From Halarchaeum nitratireducens (lineage in GTDB: Archaea; Halobacteriota; Halobacteria; Halobacteriales; Halobacteriaceae): a stretch of DNA of 64,000 nucleotides. Made by a program: the position numbers and the translations under genes. Numbering within the stretch: the stretch's first letter is position 1; the number at the start of each line of letters is the position of its first letter. Of the stretch, positions 1 through 9,649 are shown one piece after another. The stretch spans positions 62,001 to 126,000 of the forward strand of contig NZ_BMOQ01000001.1 in assembly GCF_014647155.1 (NCBI RefSeq). Reading direction: 5' to 3'. Under the pieces are notes generated by a model. The model saw only the letters and a program-made list of their open reading frames with translations, was not told the origin of the DNA and made no database searches.

Positions 1-556
1 CGGTGTAGTCGGGGAGTCGCGTGACGCCCATCAGGACGACGATGGTCCCGCCCGCCGCGGCGAGCGCCGCCCAGTCGACGCTCGACTCGGGCTTCGTCGG
101 GTCCTCGTGGCCCGTGACGAACGTCACCGACGAGGCGTGATCGCGGTGAGTCACCGGGATGCCGGCGACGCCCGGCGCGGCCACTGGCGACGTGACGCCC
201 GGCACGACCTCGAACGGAACGCCGTGGTCCGCGAGGTACTCGGCCTCCTCGCCGCCGCGCCCGAAGACGAACGGGTCGCCGCCCTTGAGGCGGACGACGC
301 TCTTCCCGTCGGTCGCGTACGCGACGAGCCGTTCGTTGATCTCCGCCTGCGAGGTGCGCTTGTCGCTGTGCGCGCGCTTGCCGACGTCCTCCGCGTTGCC
401 GTCCGGGATGAGATCGAGGATCTCCGGCCCGGGGAGCCTGTCGTGGAGGACGACGTCCGCGCTCTCCAGGAGGTCGCGAGCCTTCACGGTCAGGAGTCCG
501 GGATCGCCCGGCCCGCTCCCGACGAGGTAGACGGTACCGGCCTCGGCGGTCGTCAT
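1..556 (-). CDS. cobA: Uroporphyrinogen-III C-methyltransferase (SUMT), 3' end cut by window edge
   Basis: Adds two methyl groups from S-adenosylmethionine to uroporphyrinogen III, giving precorrin-2 for cobalamin and alternative heme synthesis. Visible are the N-terminal SAM-loop motif VYLVGSGPGDPGLLT, the RLKGGDPFVFGRGGEE motif near residue 90 and the PGVTS motif near residue 120, all classic for the family. About 185 codons lie in the window; the reading frame runs off base 1. The ATG at 556 overlaps the hemC stop as ATGA, so it is translationally coupled to hemC in a hemL-hemC-cobA operon. Family identity is clear; only completeness is unknown. Confidence 0.95.
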   Translation of the reverse strand, partial: MTTAEAGTVYLVGSGPGDPGLLTVKARDLLESADVVLHDRLPGPEILDLIPDGNAEDVGKRAHSDKRTSQAEINERLVAYATDGKSVVRLKGGDPFVFGRGGEEAEYLADHGVPFEVVPGVTSPVAAPGVAGIPVTHRDHASSVTFVTGHEDPTKPESSVDWAALAAAGGTIVVLMGVTRLPDYT

Positions 557-1668
557 TCCCCCGTCGCCTCCGCGATGAGGGTCGCCCCGCCCGCGTCCGC
601 GAGGTCGGCGGCGAGCTCGCGCGCCTCGCGCGCGTAGTCGTCGAGGTCGAGTTCGCGCGTCTCCGTCACCGCGCTCGTCCCGTCCGCCGAGTAGACCTGC
701 ACGTCCGTGCGCACGACCTCGCCCTGCAGGAACGCGTGGACGCCGATCGGCGCGATACAGCCGCCTCCGAGCGCTTCGAGGACGATGCGCTCGACCGTCG
801 TCTCGACGCGCGAGCGCGGGTGATCGAGGGCCGACTGGATCGCCTCCGCGACCTCCGTCCCCTCGCGCGCCGTCACCGCGAGCGCGCCCTGCCCCGGCGC
901 GGGGACGAACTCGCCCGTCGGGAGGTCGACGAGATTCACGCCGTGCGCCAACCCCGAGCGTTCGAGCCCGGCGCGCGCGAGCACGATCGCGTCGTACTCG
1001 GTGTCGACCTCGCGCCCGAGCGCCCGCTTCTCCAGTTCCGTGAGCGAGTCGAACCACGACTCGACCGTCTCCTCGTACTCCCGCTCGACCTCCTCGGGAT
1101 CTTCTCCCTCCGCCGTCTCCGCGCGCTCACGCTCCGCTTGGTACGTCTCCTCGGCCTCCCGGCGCGCCTCGTGCTCGGCCTGCAGGTGCGTCGCCAGCAG
1201 CTTCTCGACGCGCGTGTCGACGTTCCCGCGGAGGCCAGCCACCTCCAAGTCCGGTCGGTGCGCGCGGATTTGCGCACCCCGCCGCATGCTCGACGTCCCG
1301 ACGACCGCGCCCTCCGGCAGGTCGTCGAACGCGGTGCCGTCGGGCGTCACGAGGGCGTCGCCGGCGCTCGCCCGTCGCGGGACCGCCGCGACGACGAGGT
1401 CCTCGGGCATCTCCGTCGGCACGTCCTTCATCGAGTGGACCGCGGCGTCCACGTCGCCCTCGAGCACGCGCTCGTCGAGCGCGCGGACGAACGCGCCCGT
1501 CCGCCCGAGGTCCGCGATGCGCTCGTCCGTGATCCGATCGCCCTCGGTCTCGACCTCGACGAGGTCGACGTCGTGGCGTCGCTCCTCTAAGGCGGCCTCG
1601 ATCTCGCCCGCCTGGCGTAGCGCCAGCGACGACCCCCGCGTCGCCAGCCGAATGGACTCCTCTCGCAT
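553..1668 (-). CDS. hemC: Hydroxymethylbilane synthase (porphobilinogen deaminase)
   Basis: Polymerises four porphobilinogen units into hydroxymethylbilane in the cytoplasm. The protein has 371 residues. It shows the N-terminal ATRGSSLALRQ motif, the HSMKDVPTEMP motif near residue 78, the GTSSMRR and GLRGNVDTR motifs, and the dipyrromethane-attachment cysteine (about Cys304) in GGGCIAPIG. It is longer than the usual ~310 residues because a very charged helix-like stretch (about residues 158-223) sits between the RGNVDTRVEKL and YDAIVLARAG motifs, which are normally nearly adjacent. It lies 69 bases after hemL and overlaps cobA by 4 bases. Confidence 0.97.
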   Translation of the reverse strand: MREESIRLATRGSSLALRQAGEIEAALEERRHDVDLVEVETEGDRITDERIADLGRTGAFVRALDERVLEGDVDAAVHSMKDVPTEMPEDLVVAAVPRRASAGDALVTPDGTAFDDLPEGAVVGTSSMRRGAQIRAHRPDLEVAGLRGNVDTRVEKLLATHLQAEHEARREAEETYQAERERAETAEGEDPEEVEREYEETVESWFDSLTELEKRALGREVDTEYDAIVLARAGLERSGLAHGVNLVDLPTGEFVPAPGQGALAVTAREGTEVAEAIQSALDHPRSRVETTVERIVLEALGGGCIAPIGVHAFLQGEVVRTDVQVYSADGTSAVTETRELDLDDYAREARELAADLADAGGATLIAEATGE

Positions 1669-1737
1669 ACTCTCTCTTCCGATACGCGTCCTGAAACCCC
1701 CTTCGGACCGCCGATCAGTACGCGACCCGACGGTCGC

Positions 1738-3012
1738 TCACAGCGCGTCCCGGTAGGCCTCGATCGTCTTCTCGACGTCCGTCGCCGTGTGGGCGTCCGA
1801 GACGAACTGCGATTCGAACTGGTTCTGCGAGAGCATGACCCCTGCTTCGAGCATCTGCGGGCGGAAGACGCGGTTCCAGCGCTGGACGTTCGCGCGCCCG
1901 ACGGCCGCGCCGTTCCGCGGCGCCTCGCCGTCGCGCGTGAAGACGACCTTGAACATCGAGTCCGTCCCGACGACGCTGTACTCCGGGGCGTGCTCCGCGA
2001 CGACGTCGCGCAGTCCGTCGCGCAGTCGCTCTCCGAGGTCGTTCACGTGCTCGTAGACGTCGTTCTCCGCGGCGTACGTCAGCGTCTCTAGTCCCGCCGC
2101 CATCGTCACCGGATGGCCGGAGAACGTCCCCGCTTGGAAGACGTTCCCCGCGGGCGTGAACTCCTCCATGATCTCGGTCTTCCCGCCGATCGCGCCGATC
2201 GGGAAGCCGCCGCCGATGACCTTCCCGAACGTCGTGAGGTCGGGCGTGATCCCGTACTTCCCCTGCGCGCAGGAGAGCCCGCCGACCCTGAAGCCCGTGA
2301 TGACCTCGTCGAAGATGAGGAGGGCCCCGTGGTCCTCGGTCAGATCGCGCAGCGTCTCGTGGTAGTCCCCGCGGGGCTCGACGATCCCCTTGTTGGCGAG
2401 GATCGGTTCGACAAGCACCGCCGCGATGTCGTCGCCGTGCGCCTCGAAGACCTCGGTGACGGCCGCCTCGTCGTTGAACGGTACCGTCAGGGTGTGCTCG
2501 GCGAACGACGCCGGGATCCCGGGCGAGGACGGCGCCGTCTCGTCGCCGTCGCCCTCGACCAGCGTCGACTCCTGAGCGCCGTGATAGCCGCCCTGCATCA
2601 CCACCACCTTGTCGCGCCCGGTGTGACCGCGCGCGAGGCGGACGGCCGAGACAGTGGCCTCGGTCCCGGAGTTCACGAAGCGCACCATCTCGACGCTCGG
2701 CACGTGGCGCGCGATGAACTCCGCGTGCTCGACTTCGACCTCGGTCGGCATCCCGTACATCGGCCCCTCGCTCGCGCGCCGTTGGATCGCCGCCTGCACG
2801 GCGTCGGGGACGTCGTGACCGAGGAGGAGGGGTCCGAGCCCCATCACCCAATCCACGTACTTCTCGCCGTCCGCGTCCACGATGCGGCCCGCGTCGCCCT
2901 TCCGCACGAACGTCGGATACGGCTGTGGCGCCGCGCGGACCGAGGAGTTCACGCCGCCCGGCAGCACGCCCAGCGCCCGGTCGTAGAGGTCGCGCGAGGT
3001 CTCGCGGTTCAT
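1738..3012 (-). CDS. hemL: Glutamate-1-semialdehyde 2,1-aminomutase
   Basis: PLP enzyme of the C5 pathway that converts glutamate-1-semialdehyde to 5-aminolevulinate. The protein has 424 residues, normal for the family. The N-terminus [11 protein letters not shown], the [16 protein letters not shown] motif near residue 110, the aspartate in [10 protein letters not shown] and the PLP lysine in TFGKVIGGG (about residue 263) are all present. ATG start. It is the first gene of the hemL-hemC-cobA run; the 136 bases upstream separate it from the convergent-oriented end of the first ammonium transporter gene, which is on the same strand. Confidence 0.97.
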   Translation of the reverse strand: MNRETSRDLYDRALGVLPGGVNSSVRAAPQPYPTFVRKGDAGRIVDADGEKYVDWVMGLGPLLLGHDVPDAVQAAIQRRASEGPMYGMPTEVEVEHAEFIARHVPSVEMVRFVNSGTEATVSAVRLARGHTGRDKVVVMQGGYHGAQESTLVEGDGDETAPSSPGIPASFAEHTLTVPFNDEAAVTEVFEAHGDDIAAVLVEPILANKGIVEPRGDYHETLRDLTEDHGALLIFDEVITGFRVGGLSCAQGKYGITPDLTTFGKVIGGGFPIGAIGGKTEIMEEFTPAGNVFQAGTFSGHPVTMAAGLETLTYAAENDVYEHVNDLGERLRDGLRDVVAEHAPEYSVVGTDSMFKVVFTRDGEAPRNGAAVGRANVQRWNRVFRPQMLEAGVMLSQNQFESQFVSDAHTATDVEKTIEAYRDAL

Positions 3013-3148
3013 ACGCGAGGACAGCGCTGCCAGCGGGAAAGTCCTTTCTGAGCGCGCGACCCACCGGCCGATCGAGACGCCGATCGGCCGTCGCCGCGTC
3101 GTCCGGGCCGACGATCGGCTACCGCGCGCGTGAGGGGGTTCGACCCGC

Positions 3149-4810
3149 TCAGACCGCTTCCGGGCCGGTCTTCCCGGTCCGGATCTGCGTGGCGGCGCTG
3201 ACCGGGAGGACGAACACCTTGCCGTCGCCCTTGTTCCCCGTCTTCGCCCCGCGGCAGATCGCGTCGACGACGTCGTCGGTCGGCGCGTCCGCGACGACGC
3301 ACTCCACCTTCACCTTCTGGTGGAGGTCGACGACGTACTCTTCGCCGCGCCACTGCCCCGTCGTCGCGGGCTGGCTCCCGCGCCCCGAGACGTCCGTAAC
3401 GGTGAGCGACGGCGCGCCGATCCCGGCGAGTTCCGTCTTCACCTCGCTGAGCTTGTCGGGCCGGATGTAGGCCATCACGAGTTCGATGTCGCTCGCCGGT
3501 CGGCCGCCGTCGGTGACGACGCCGCCGTCCGGGACGCTGACGCTCTCGTGCTCGCCGAACTCGGGGTACGTCTCGACGCCGTGCATCGTGACGTCGAGGC
3601 CCGTGTTCTCCGAACCGGAGTCGACGCGCGCCCAGTTCGCGGCGCGCGCGGCGAGGAAGACGACCGCGGTGACGCCCGCGCTCAGCGCGATCACGACGCC
3701 GACCCCGAGCGCCTGCACGCCGAACGCGGCGAGGCGCGATCCCGTGAAGGAGGCGGCGACGAACGGGAACGCGAGCGTCCCGATGATCCCCGCGGTGCCG
3801 TGGACCGGGAAGACCGCGCAGACGTCGTCGACGCGCAGGTGGTGTTCCACGGCGTCGAAGACGACCGGGAGCTGCGCGCCGCCGATCAGACCGAGGGCGA
3901 CCGCGCCCGGCCACGATGCGACGTCCGCAACGGGCGTGACGCAGACGAGCCCGGCGAGCAGGCCGTTGGCGAGGAAGAGCGTGTCGAGCTTCCGCGTCTT
4001 GTACCACGCGACCGCGCCGGCGCCGACGCCGCCGAACACCATCCCGAGCGTCGTGTCGAGGGCGACCCGACCGACGTACGAGAAGCTATCGAGGACGAGC
4101 TGCCCGTTCTCCACGGCCAGGACCGACGCGGCGGTCCCGACGTTGAAGCCGTACCACCCGAAGCAGAGGATGAGCGTCCCGAGGACGGCGAGCGTGATGG
4201 AGTGGCCGGGCATCACGTTCGTCGAGCCGTCGGCGTCGAAGCGCCCCCGCCGCGGCCCGATGAGATACGCCCCGACGAGACCACCGACGCCGCCGAGCGT
4301 GTGAACGACGGCTCCGCCCGCGAAGTCGTGGAAGCCGAGGGTCGCGAGCCACCCGCCCGACCAGACGAGCCCGTCCGCGACCGGGTAGATGACGCCCGCG
4401 ATGACCGCCGTGTAGACGACGTACATCCGCGGCCGCGTCCGGCCGGCGAGCGCCCCGGAGACGATGTTCGCCGCGGCGATGGCGAAGACGCCGCCGAAGA
4501 GCCAGCTTGTCCACGCGCCCGTCTGATCGGCGGGCGTGTACACGCTCATGAACGCCGCACCCACGTCGAGCACGCCGCCCCCGGTCACCTCGCCGACGAC
4601 GGTCGCCACCGCGGCCCCGACGCCGAAGAAGACGATGAACCCGACGACCATCGTGATGATCGTCTGGGTGAGCTGATTCGCGACGTTCTTCGCCCGCACC
4701 TGTCCCGCCTCTAGCATGGCGAATCCCGCCTTCATGAAGAAGACGAGGAACGTCACCAGCAACAGCCAGACGAGATTGACGCCGGTCGCGATCGTCGAGA
4801 GGTCGCTCAC
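3149..4810 (-). CDS. Ammonium transporter Amt fused to a C-terminal PII (GlnK-like) domain
   Basis: A 553-residue membrane protein. Residues 1 to about 400 form an Amt channel with about 11 membrane segments, the [11 protein letters not shown] motif and the twin conduction histidines ([10 protein letters not shown] and FPVHGTAG). After a short acidic linker, residues ~440-553 are a complete PII protein: the IRPDKL start, a T-loop with RGEEY (tyrosine about 492, equivalent to the uridylylated Tyr51 of GlnB), GDGKVFV and IRTGKTG nucleotide-binding ends. Free PII normally plugs Amt; here sensor and channel are one chain. GTG start preceded by GGAGGGG. It is the downstream member of a tandem pair with the gene at 5255-7075. 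Confidence 0.95.
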   Translation of the reverse strand: MSDLSTIATGVNLVWLLLVTFLVFFMKAGFAMLEAGQVRAKNVANQLTQTIITMVVGFIVFFGVGAAVATVVGEVTGGGVLDVGAAFMSVYTPADQTGAWTSWLFGGVFAIAAANIVSGALAGRTRPRMYVVYTAVIAGVIYPVADGLVWSGGWLATLGFHDFAGGAVVHTLGGVGGLVGAYLIGPRRGRFDADGSTNVMPGHSITLAVLGTLILCFGWYGFNVGTAASVLAVENGQLVLDSFSYVGRVALDTTLGMVFGGVGAGAVAWYKTRKLDTLFLANGLLAGLVCVTPVADVASWPGAVALGLIGGAQLPVVFDAVEHHLRVDDVCAVFPVHGTAGIIGTLAFPFVAASFTGSRLAAFGVQALGVGVVIALSAGVTAVVFLAARAANWARVDSGSENTGLDVTMHGVETYPEFGEHESVSVPDGGVVTDGGRPASDIELVMAYIRPDKLSEVKTELAGIGAPSLTVTDVSGRGSQPATTGQWRGEEYVVDLHQKVKVECVVADAPTDDVVDAICRGAKTGNKGDGKVFVLPVSAATQIRTGKTGPEAV

Positions 4811-5254
4811 GGCGTCCCCTCCGTGATACCGTCGGTGATCGTGTCGTGCTCAGTCACGGGAGATCGCAAGCCGTCCACCGATAAAAGCCCTCGCTTAAAA
4901 ATTCTCGTGTATACGAACTTCTACTGAACACGCATCCAATGTTGGGACAATATAACTCCGTATAAGGGTAAATGAGCCCGGTGGCGCGGCAATTGTTGCG
5001 AAAAACGCGAGCGTCCGTACACCGGCCTCGAGGCGGTGAATCCACGCGGCGGCGGGTGGCGCCGCCGGTCGACGGGTGACTGAGTACGACGAACGTGGTC
5101 GTCGACCGGAACCACAGCGAGGCGGCTCAGGGTACGACGATCACCCCCGGGTCCGGTCGCCGCGCGCGCGACTGACCGCGACCTTTCCCGACGCCGGGGC
5201 GGTCGGGCCCCACGCGGGCGTCCCGTGCCACCGCGTCGGCGCCGGGGGTCACGC
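4811..5254. other. Intergenic region between the two amt-PII genes, holding the downstream gene's promoter
   Basis: No gene is supported in these 444 bases. The part from about 4880 to 4990 is strikingly A/T-rich compared with the rest of the window. On the minus strand a TTTTTAAG element lies near 4895-4902 and a TTTTATCG element near 4881-4888; either could be the TATA box of the GTG-started transporter gene at 4810. A Shine-Dalgarno-like GGAGGGG sits just before that start, so the mRNA probably has a leader. The G/C-rich part, about 5045-5254, is the 3' flank of the upstream amt gene. Confidence 0.5.
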
Positions 5255-7075
5255 TCAGACCGCCTCCGGGCCGGTCTTGCCGGTGCGGATCTGGAGGGCG
5301 TCCTCGACGTCGATGATGAAGACCTTCCCGTCGCCGGGCTCGCCGGTCTTCGCACCCTCGCGGATCGCGTCCGCGACGTCCTCCGCGGGGATGTCCGCGA
5401 CGACGCACTCCAACTTCACCTTCTGGTGGAGGTCGACGACGTACTCCTCGCCGCGCCACTGCTCGGTCGTCGAGGGTTGGCTCCCGCGCCCCGAGACGTT
5501 CGTGACGGTGAGCGACGGCGCACCGACCTCCGCGAGCGACTTCTTCACCTCGCCCAGCCGGTCGGGGCGGATGACCGCCATCACGAGTTTGATCTCACCG
5601 TCGTCGTCTTCGGCGTCGACGTCCTCGCCCCCGTCCGCGCGGAGTTCGCGGTCGTCGACGTCTACGCCACCGTCGGTGCGGATCTCGTGCGTGTCCTGCG
5701 TGTCCATGTTTACGCCGCCGTCAGTCCGAATCTCGTCGTCCGCGCCGCCGTCCGTGCGGACCTGATTGCGTTCGCCGCCGTCCGTGACGACCCCCTCGTC
5801 GACGAACTCGGGGTACGCCTCGATGCCGTGCTCGCCGCGGTCGAGCCCGATCTCCTCCTCGCTCTCGTCGACGCGGAGGCCCCAGATGCCGTCCGCGATC
5901 TTCAGCGCGATGGCGGTCGTGACGATCGTCCACACCGCGATGACGATCACGCCCGCGATCTGCATCGCGAGCTGCGGGACGAAGTCCGCGTAGCCGCCCG
6001 CGGCGAAGACGGGGATCAGGATCGTCCCGATCGCGCCCGCGCTCCCGTGTACCGCGAAGACGCCGCAGACGTCGTCGATCTTGAGGTTCTCGACGACCCA
6101 ACGGTAGACGATCGGGGTCTGAACGCCCCCGACGAGACCGATGATCAGCGCGCCCCACCAGGTGACGTGTGCGCAGGCGCCCGTGATGGCGACGAGGCCG
6201 GCGAGCAGGCCGTTCGCCGCGAAGAGCGGGTCGGGCTTGCCCTCCTGCATCGTCGTGACGATGGTCGAACCGACCGCGCCGATCCCCATCGCCAGCGTCG
6301 TGTTCAGGGCGACGCGACCGAGCGCCGCGCCGTTGAAGGAGAGCGTCTGCGCGTCGACGTTCGCGCTGAGCACGCTCGCCTGCGTCCCGACGTTGAAGCC
6401 GTACCAGCCGAACGCGAGGATGAGCGTCCCGATGACCGCGAAGACGACCGAGTGACCCGGGATCGGCCGCGGGTTCCCCTCGCTGTCGAAGCGCCCGCGA
6501 CGCGGCCCGACCATGTACGCCGCGACGAGGCCCGCGACGCCGCCGAGCATGTGGACGACCGTCGCGCCCGCGAAGTCCTCGTAGCCCGCGCCGATGATCT
6601 GGCCGAGGAAGCCCGAGCCGGCGAGCAGGCCGCCGCTCCACGCGAAGCCGCCGATGACCGGGTAGATGACCGCGGTCAGGCAGATGGCGAGGAACACGTA
6701 CGCGGAGAACTTGATGCGCTCCGCCACCGCCCCGGAGACGATGGTCGCCGCCGTCATGGCGAACACCGCACCGAAGAGCCACCCGATCCAGCTCGTCGGT
6801 GAGTTGATGTACGCGAACGCGTTAGCGACGCTCACGGCCTGCCCGGACGTGAGCATCCCGGCGAGCGCGTAGACGCCGTTCCCCACGAGGAAGAACACGA
6901 GCACGCCGAGCGACCAGTCCATCATGTTCTTCATCACGACGTTCCCAGCGTTCTTCGCGCGGACCTGACCCGCCTCCAGCAGCGCGAACCCCGGCTGCAT
7001 GAAGAAGATCAGGAAACACACCACCAGCGTCCACACCGTGTTGACCCCGCTGGCGATGTTCGCGACGTCTACCAT
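5255..7075 (-). CDS. Ammonium transporter Amt fused to PII through an RTDGG-repeat linker
   Basis: A 606-residue paralogue of the neighbouring transporter. The Amt part (about residues 1-412) has [12 protein letters not shown] and the histidines in [10 protein letters not shown] and FAVHGSAG. The PII part (about 490-606) carries the T-loop RGEEY (tyrosine about 545), GDGKVFI and [12 protein letters not shown], nearly the same as in the neighbour. Between them is an acidic low-complexity linker of about 75 residues with five units ending in TDGG or ADGG (VVTDGG, VRTDGG, IRTDGG, IRTDGG, LRADGG). The neighbour has only one such unit. Expected role: ammonium uptake gated in cis by energy/2-oxoglutarate sensing. 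Confidence 0.95.
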   Translation of the reverse strand: MVDVANIASGVNTVWTLVVCFLIFFMQPGFALLEAGQVRAKNAGNVVMKNMMDWSLGVLVFFLVGNGVYALAGMLTSGQAVSVANAFAYINSPTSWIGWLFGAVFAMTAATIVSGAVAERIKFSAYVFLAICLTAVIYPVIGGFAWSGGLLAGSGFLGQIIGAGYEDFAGATVVHMLGGVAGLVAAYMVGPRRGRFDSEGNPRPIPGHSVVFAVIGTLILAFGWYGFNVGTQASVLSANVDAQTLSFNGAALGRVALNTTLAMGIGAVGSTIVTTMQEGKPDPLFAANGLLAGLVAITGACAHVTWWGALIIGLVGGVQTPIVYRWVVENLKIDDVCGVFAVHGSAGAIGTILIPVFAAGGYADFVPQLAMQIAGVIVIAVWTIVTTAIALKIADGIWGLRVDESEEEIGLDRGEHGIEAYPEFVDEGVVTDGGERNQVRTDGGADDEIRTDGGVNMDTQDTHEIRTDGGVDVDDRELRADGGEDVDAEDDDGEIKLVMAVIRPDRLGEVKKSLAEVGAPSLTVTNVSGRGSQPSTTEQWRGEEYVVDLHQKVKLECVVADIPAEDVADAIREGAKTGEPGDGKVFIIDVEDALQIRTGKTGPEAV

Positions 7076-7381
7076 TTCGCCCCCCCGTCAGACCGCATAT
7101 CCGTTAGACGCTCGTCCACTTGAATCGCGTATTTGCGTGAAACCATCTTGCTGATCTACGAGAGAAGTGCAGGCAATGGCTAAGTATAATGCTTTGCTTT
7201 AAAATAACAATAAATAGGGTCTCGGACTGAGCATTTGACAGATACTTATTCGAGTCATGTCTGTATAAGGATGTATAATGGCCACTTCACCGGCATGAAC
7301 ACCGCCAAAACCGGTCGTCCGTAGTGTCTGCGGACGTACACTACAGCCCGTTTCGGACGGAATACGGGTCCCGCGCGCCGG
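7076..7381. promoter_or_regulatory. Region between hemB and amt-PII: amt promoter and a hairpin after hemB
   Basis: No gene is visible in these 306 bases. Around 7190-7215 the minus strand reads CTATTTATTGTTATTTTAAA, the most A/T-rich stretch nearby and a good TATA candidate for the transporter gene starting at 7075; it implies a leader of about 90-110 bases, long for a haloarchaeon and room for control. Close to the hemB stop lies an inverted repeat GTAGTGT/ACACTAC (7321-7344, 10-base loop), which may be a terminator or an operator. Confidence 0.5.
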
Positions 7382-8416
7382 TCAGGGAAGCGAGCGTGCG
7401 ATGTCTTCCGCGAAATACGTGATTATCAGGTCAGCACCTGCACGCTTGATCGATAACACGGACTCGTACGCGCTCTCGGTCGCGTCCAGCCACCCCTTCT
7501 CGCCGGCCGCCTTCAGCATCGCGTACTCTCCCGAGACGTTGTACGCGGCGACCGGATGATCGAACTCCCGGCGGACGTCCGCGACGACGTCGAGGTACGG
7601 GAGCGCCGGTTTCACCATCAGCACGTCCGCGCCCTCCGCGGCGTCGCGCTCGGCCATCCGCATCGCTTCCCGCCCGTTCGCCGGATCCATCTGGTAGTGT
7701 CGTCGGTCGCCGAACGCCGGCGCGCCGTCCGCCGCGTCCCTGAACGGGCCGTAGAACGCCGATTCGTACTTGACCGCGTACGCCATCACGGGCACGTTCT
7801 CGTGGCCCGCCTCGTCGAGCGCCGCGCGAAGCGCCCCGACCTGCCCGTCCGCCATCGACGACGGCGCGACCATGTCCGCGCCCGCCTCGACGTGCGAGAC
7901 CGCGGTCCGCGCGAGCAGGTCGAGCGTCTCGTCGTTCTTCACCGTTAGCCCCCCGCCCGTGCGCGCCCCGCCCGCCACGCCGGGGTCGGATCGGCGCTCC
8001 TCCCAGTTCTCCCTCGCGTCGCTCGCGAGAACCCCGCAGTGGCCGTGCTCGGTGTACTCACAGAGGCAGACGTCCGTGATCACGTAGGCGTCCGTCTCGG
8101 CGGTGATCCGTCGGACGGCCTCTTGGACGACGCCGTCCTCGGCCCACGCGCGCGAGCCGCGCTCGTCCTTGGACTCCGGGACCCCGAAGACGATGACCGC
8201 CTCGACGCCCGTCGCCAACACCTCCTCGACGCGCGCCACCGCCTCCGAGACGGGCACGCGCTCGTGCCCGGGCATCGACTCGATCGGCACGCGCGCCTCG
8301 GTCGTCGCGTCGACGAACACCGGCGCGATCAGATCGCTCGCGTTCAGCGTCGTCTCGCTCACCAGCCCGCGAACGCCGTCCCGGCGGAGCCGCCGCGGTC
8401 GTCGCGTCATGTCCAT
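7382..8416 (-). CDS. hemB: Porphobilinogen synthase (5-aminolevulinate dehydratase)
   Basis: Condenses two 5-aminolevulinate molecules to porphobilinogen. The chosen start gives 344 residues; an in-frame extension to 8518 exists but its first 34 residues are unlike the family. Diagnostic features are RRPRRLRRDGVRGLV at the N-terminus, the zinc-site cysteines in DVCLCEYTEHGHCG, the substrate lysine in AVKYESAFYGPFRDA (about residue 214) and the Schiff-base lysine in MVKPALPYLDVV (about residue 267). A TATA-like ACATAAATT lies near 8490-8500. Two ATG codons (8416 and 8410) compete for the start. Confidence 0.96.
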   Translation of the reverse strand: MDMTRRPRRLRRDGVRGLVSETTLNASDLIAPVFVDATTEARVPIESMPGHERVPVSEAVARVEEVLATGVEAVIVFGVPESKDERGSRAWAEDGVVQEAVRRITAETDAYVITDVCLCEYTEHGHCGVLASDARENWEERRSDPGVAGGARTGGGLTVKNDETLDLLARTAVSHVEAGADMVAPSSMADGQVGALRAALDEAGHENVPVMAYAVKYESAFYGPFRDAADGAPAFGDRRHYQMDPANGREAMRMAERDAAEGADVLMVKPALPYLDVVADVRREFDHPVAAYNVSGEYAMLKAAGEKGWLDATESAYESVLSIKRAGADLIITYFAEDIARSLP

Positions 8417-8550
8417 ATCCCGTCCCACGGCGCCCGCCCGCTTATGGCTCCCGAAGGCGCCCCGCCGGGAGATTTCGTATCGCGGTATGGAATTTATGTC
8501 CTTTCGCCCGGTGGACAACTATTTGCGTTACCATCCCACATGCCGAGGCG

Positions 8551-8925
8551 ATGACGGCCATCGCACTCGCCGTGACGGACGAGTGGGGCGAGGAGCTCCT
8601 CCACGCGTACTACACGACGTTGCAGGCCAAGAAGCGCCGTCTCCGGCCCGACGAGGAGTGGAACGATCCCGCCGCGACGCCCGGGTTCCAGCTCGGCCTC
8701 GAATACCTCGGCGAGCGCCCGTACGTCGAGGCCGTCGTGCCGGACGACCTCGGCGCCTGCCTCGACGCCTACGACGGGACCGTCACCGGCGACGCGCTCG
8801 CCGACCTCGCCGACGACCTCCGCGACGCCGCCTCCGCCGACCGGTCGTTCGACGTCGAGACCGGCCCGGTCGCCGTCTGCGAGTTCGCCGCCGAACGCGG
8901 CCACGCCGTCGAGCTCCGCGAGTAG
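8551..8925 (+). CDS. Conserved-looking haloarchaeal protein of unknown function
   Basis: A 124-residue acidic soluble protein beginning MTAIALAVTDEWGEELL. I see no known motif, membrane segment or metal site. The composition and codon use match the neighbours and an A/T-rich element (ACAACTATTTGCG, about 8517-8529) sits about 27 bases before the ATG, as in leaderless haloarchaeal genes. It is transcribed divergently from hemB and converges on the biotin transporter operon, so context gives no function. Confidence 0.75.
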   Translation: MTAIALAVTDEWGEELLHAYYTTLQAKKRRLRPDEEWNDPAATPGFQLGLEYLGERPYVEAVVPDDLGACLDAYDGTVTGDALADLADDLRDAASADRSFDVETGPVAVCEFAAERGHAVELRE

Positions 8926-8941
8926 CGTCTCTCCCTGTGCG

Positions 8942-9649
8942 CTACCACGCGACGGCGGCCGCGATCAGCGCGCCCGTGAGACACAGGACCGCGTAGTCCC
9001 GGCGCGCGAACGAGAGCGCGGGGGGCGTCGGGTTCCACGAGAGACAGCGCGCCCGGAGCGCGAGCGCCAACGCGTCCGCGCGACGAAACGCCCGTTCGAG
9101 CGCGCCGACCGCGAGGTGCACCACTCGCCTGTCGACGCGGCGCTCGTCGCCCAGTCGGACCCACGACCCCTCCCGGAGCCGCCGGAGGTCGGCCCGTAGG
9201 AGCGGGAGGAAGCGGAAGACGAGCGCCACGCCGAGTCCGAGGAACCGTCCCGCGCGTCCCGGAACGAGTCGCGCGATCGCCGCCCGCGATTCCCGGGGAG
9301 ACGTCGTCCGCACGTACGCCGCCGCGAGCGCGAGCAGGAGCACCGTCCGATAGACGGCGAGCAGGGGATCTCGTACCCCCGCGGGCTCTATCCACGGCGG
9401 CCCGAACCGGAGCGCCCCCACGAGCGGCGCGACGAGCAGAAACGGCAGGACGCCGCGGTACTCCGCGTACACCGCACGCACCGAGAGCCCGCAGCCGCGA
9501 AGCGCGACCAGACAGACGAGCGTGAGCGCGAGCAGCCACGCCGGCGTCGAACGCGCGAGCGCGACCGCCGCGATCGCCGCTTGGGCCGCGAGCTTCGTCC
9601 GCGGATCGAGGCGGTGGCCCAGCGTGTCGCCGGGCGCGTGGCTCAGCAC
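8942..9649 (-). CDS. bioN: Energy-coupling factor transporter membrane subunit (EcfT/CbiQ/BioN type)
   Basis: Transmembrane coupling subunit of an ECF importer; links the ATPase to the substrate-binding BioY. 235 residues with about five hydrophobic segments. The family start LDPRTKLAAQ and the conserved cytosolic region carrying EGSWVRLG and ALALRARCL (the two Ala-Arg-containing coupling motifs are in this region) are seen. The GTG start overlaps the end of the ATPase gene, so the three genes bioY-bioM-bioN form one tightly coupled operon. A longer in-frame extension to 9817 is antisense-like and overlaps the ATPase. Confidence 0.88.
   Translation of the reverse strand: MLSHAPGDTLGHRLDPRTKLAAQAAIAAVALARSTPAWLLALTLVCLVALRGCGLSVRAVYAEYRGVLPFLLVAPLVGALRFGPPWIEPAGVRDPLLAVYRTVLLLALAAAYVRTTSPRESRAAIARLVPGRAGRFLGLGVALVFRFLPLLRADLRRLREGSWVRLGDERRVDRRVVHLAVGALERAFRRADALALALRARCLSWNPTPPALSFARRDYAVLCLTGALIAAAVAW

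Noticed and set aside
7382-8518. Longer hemB start at 8518
   Set aside because: The first 34 residues are basic and not family-like, and the likely promoter element at 8490-8500 lies inside them.
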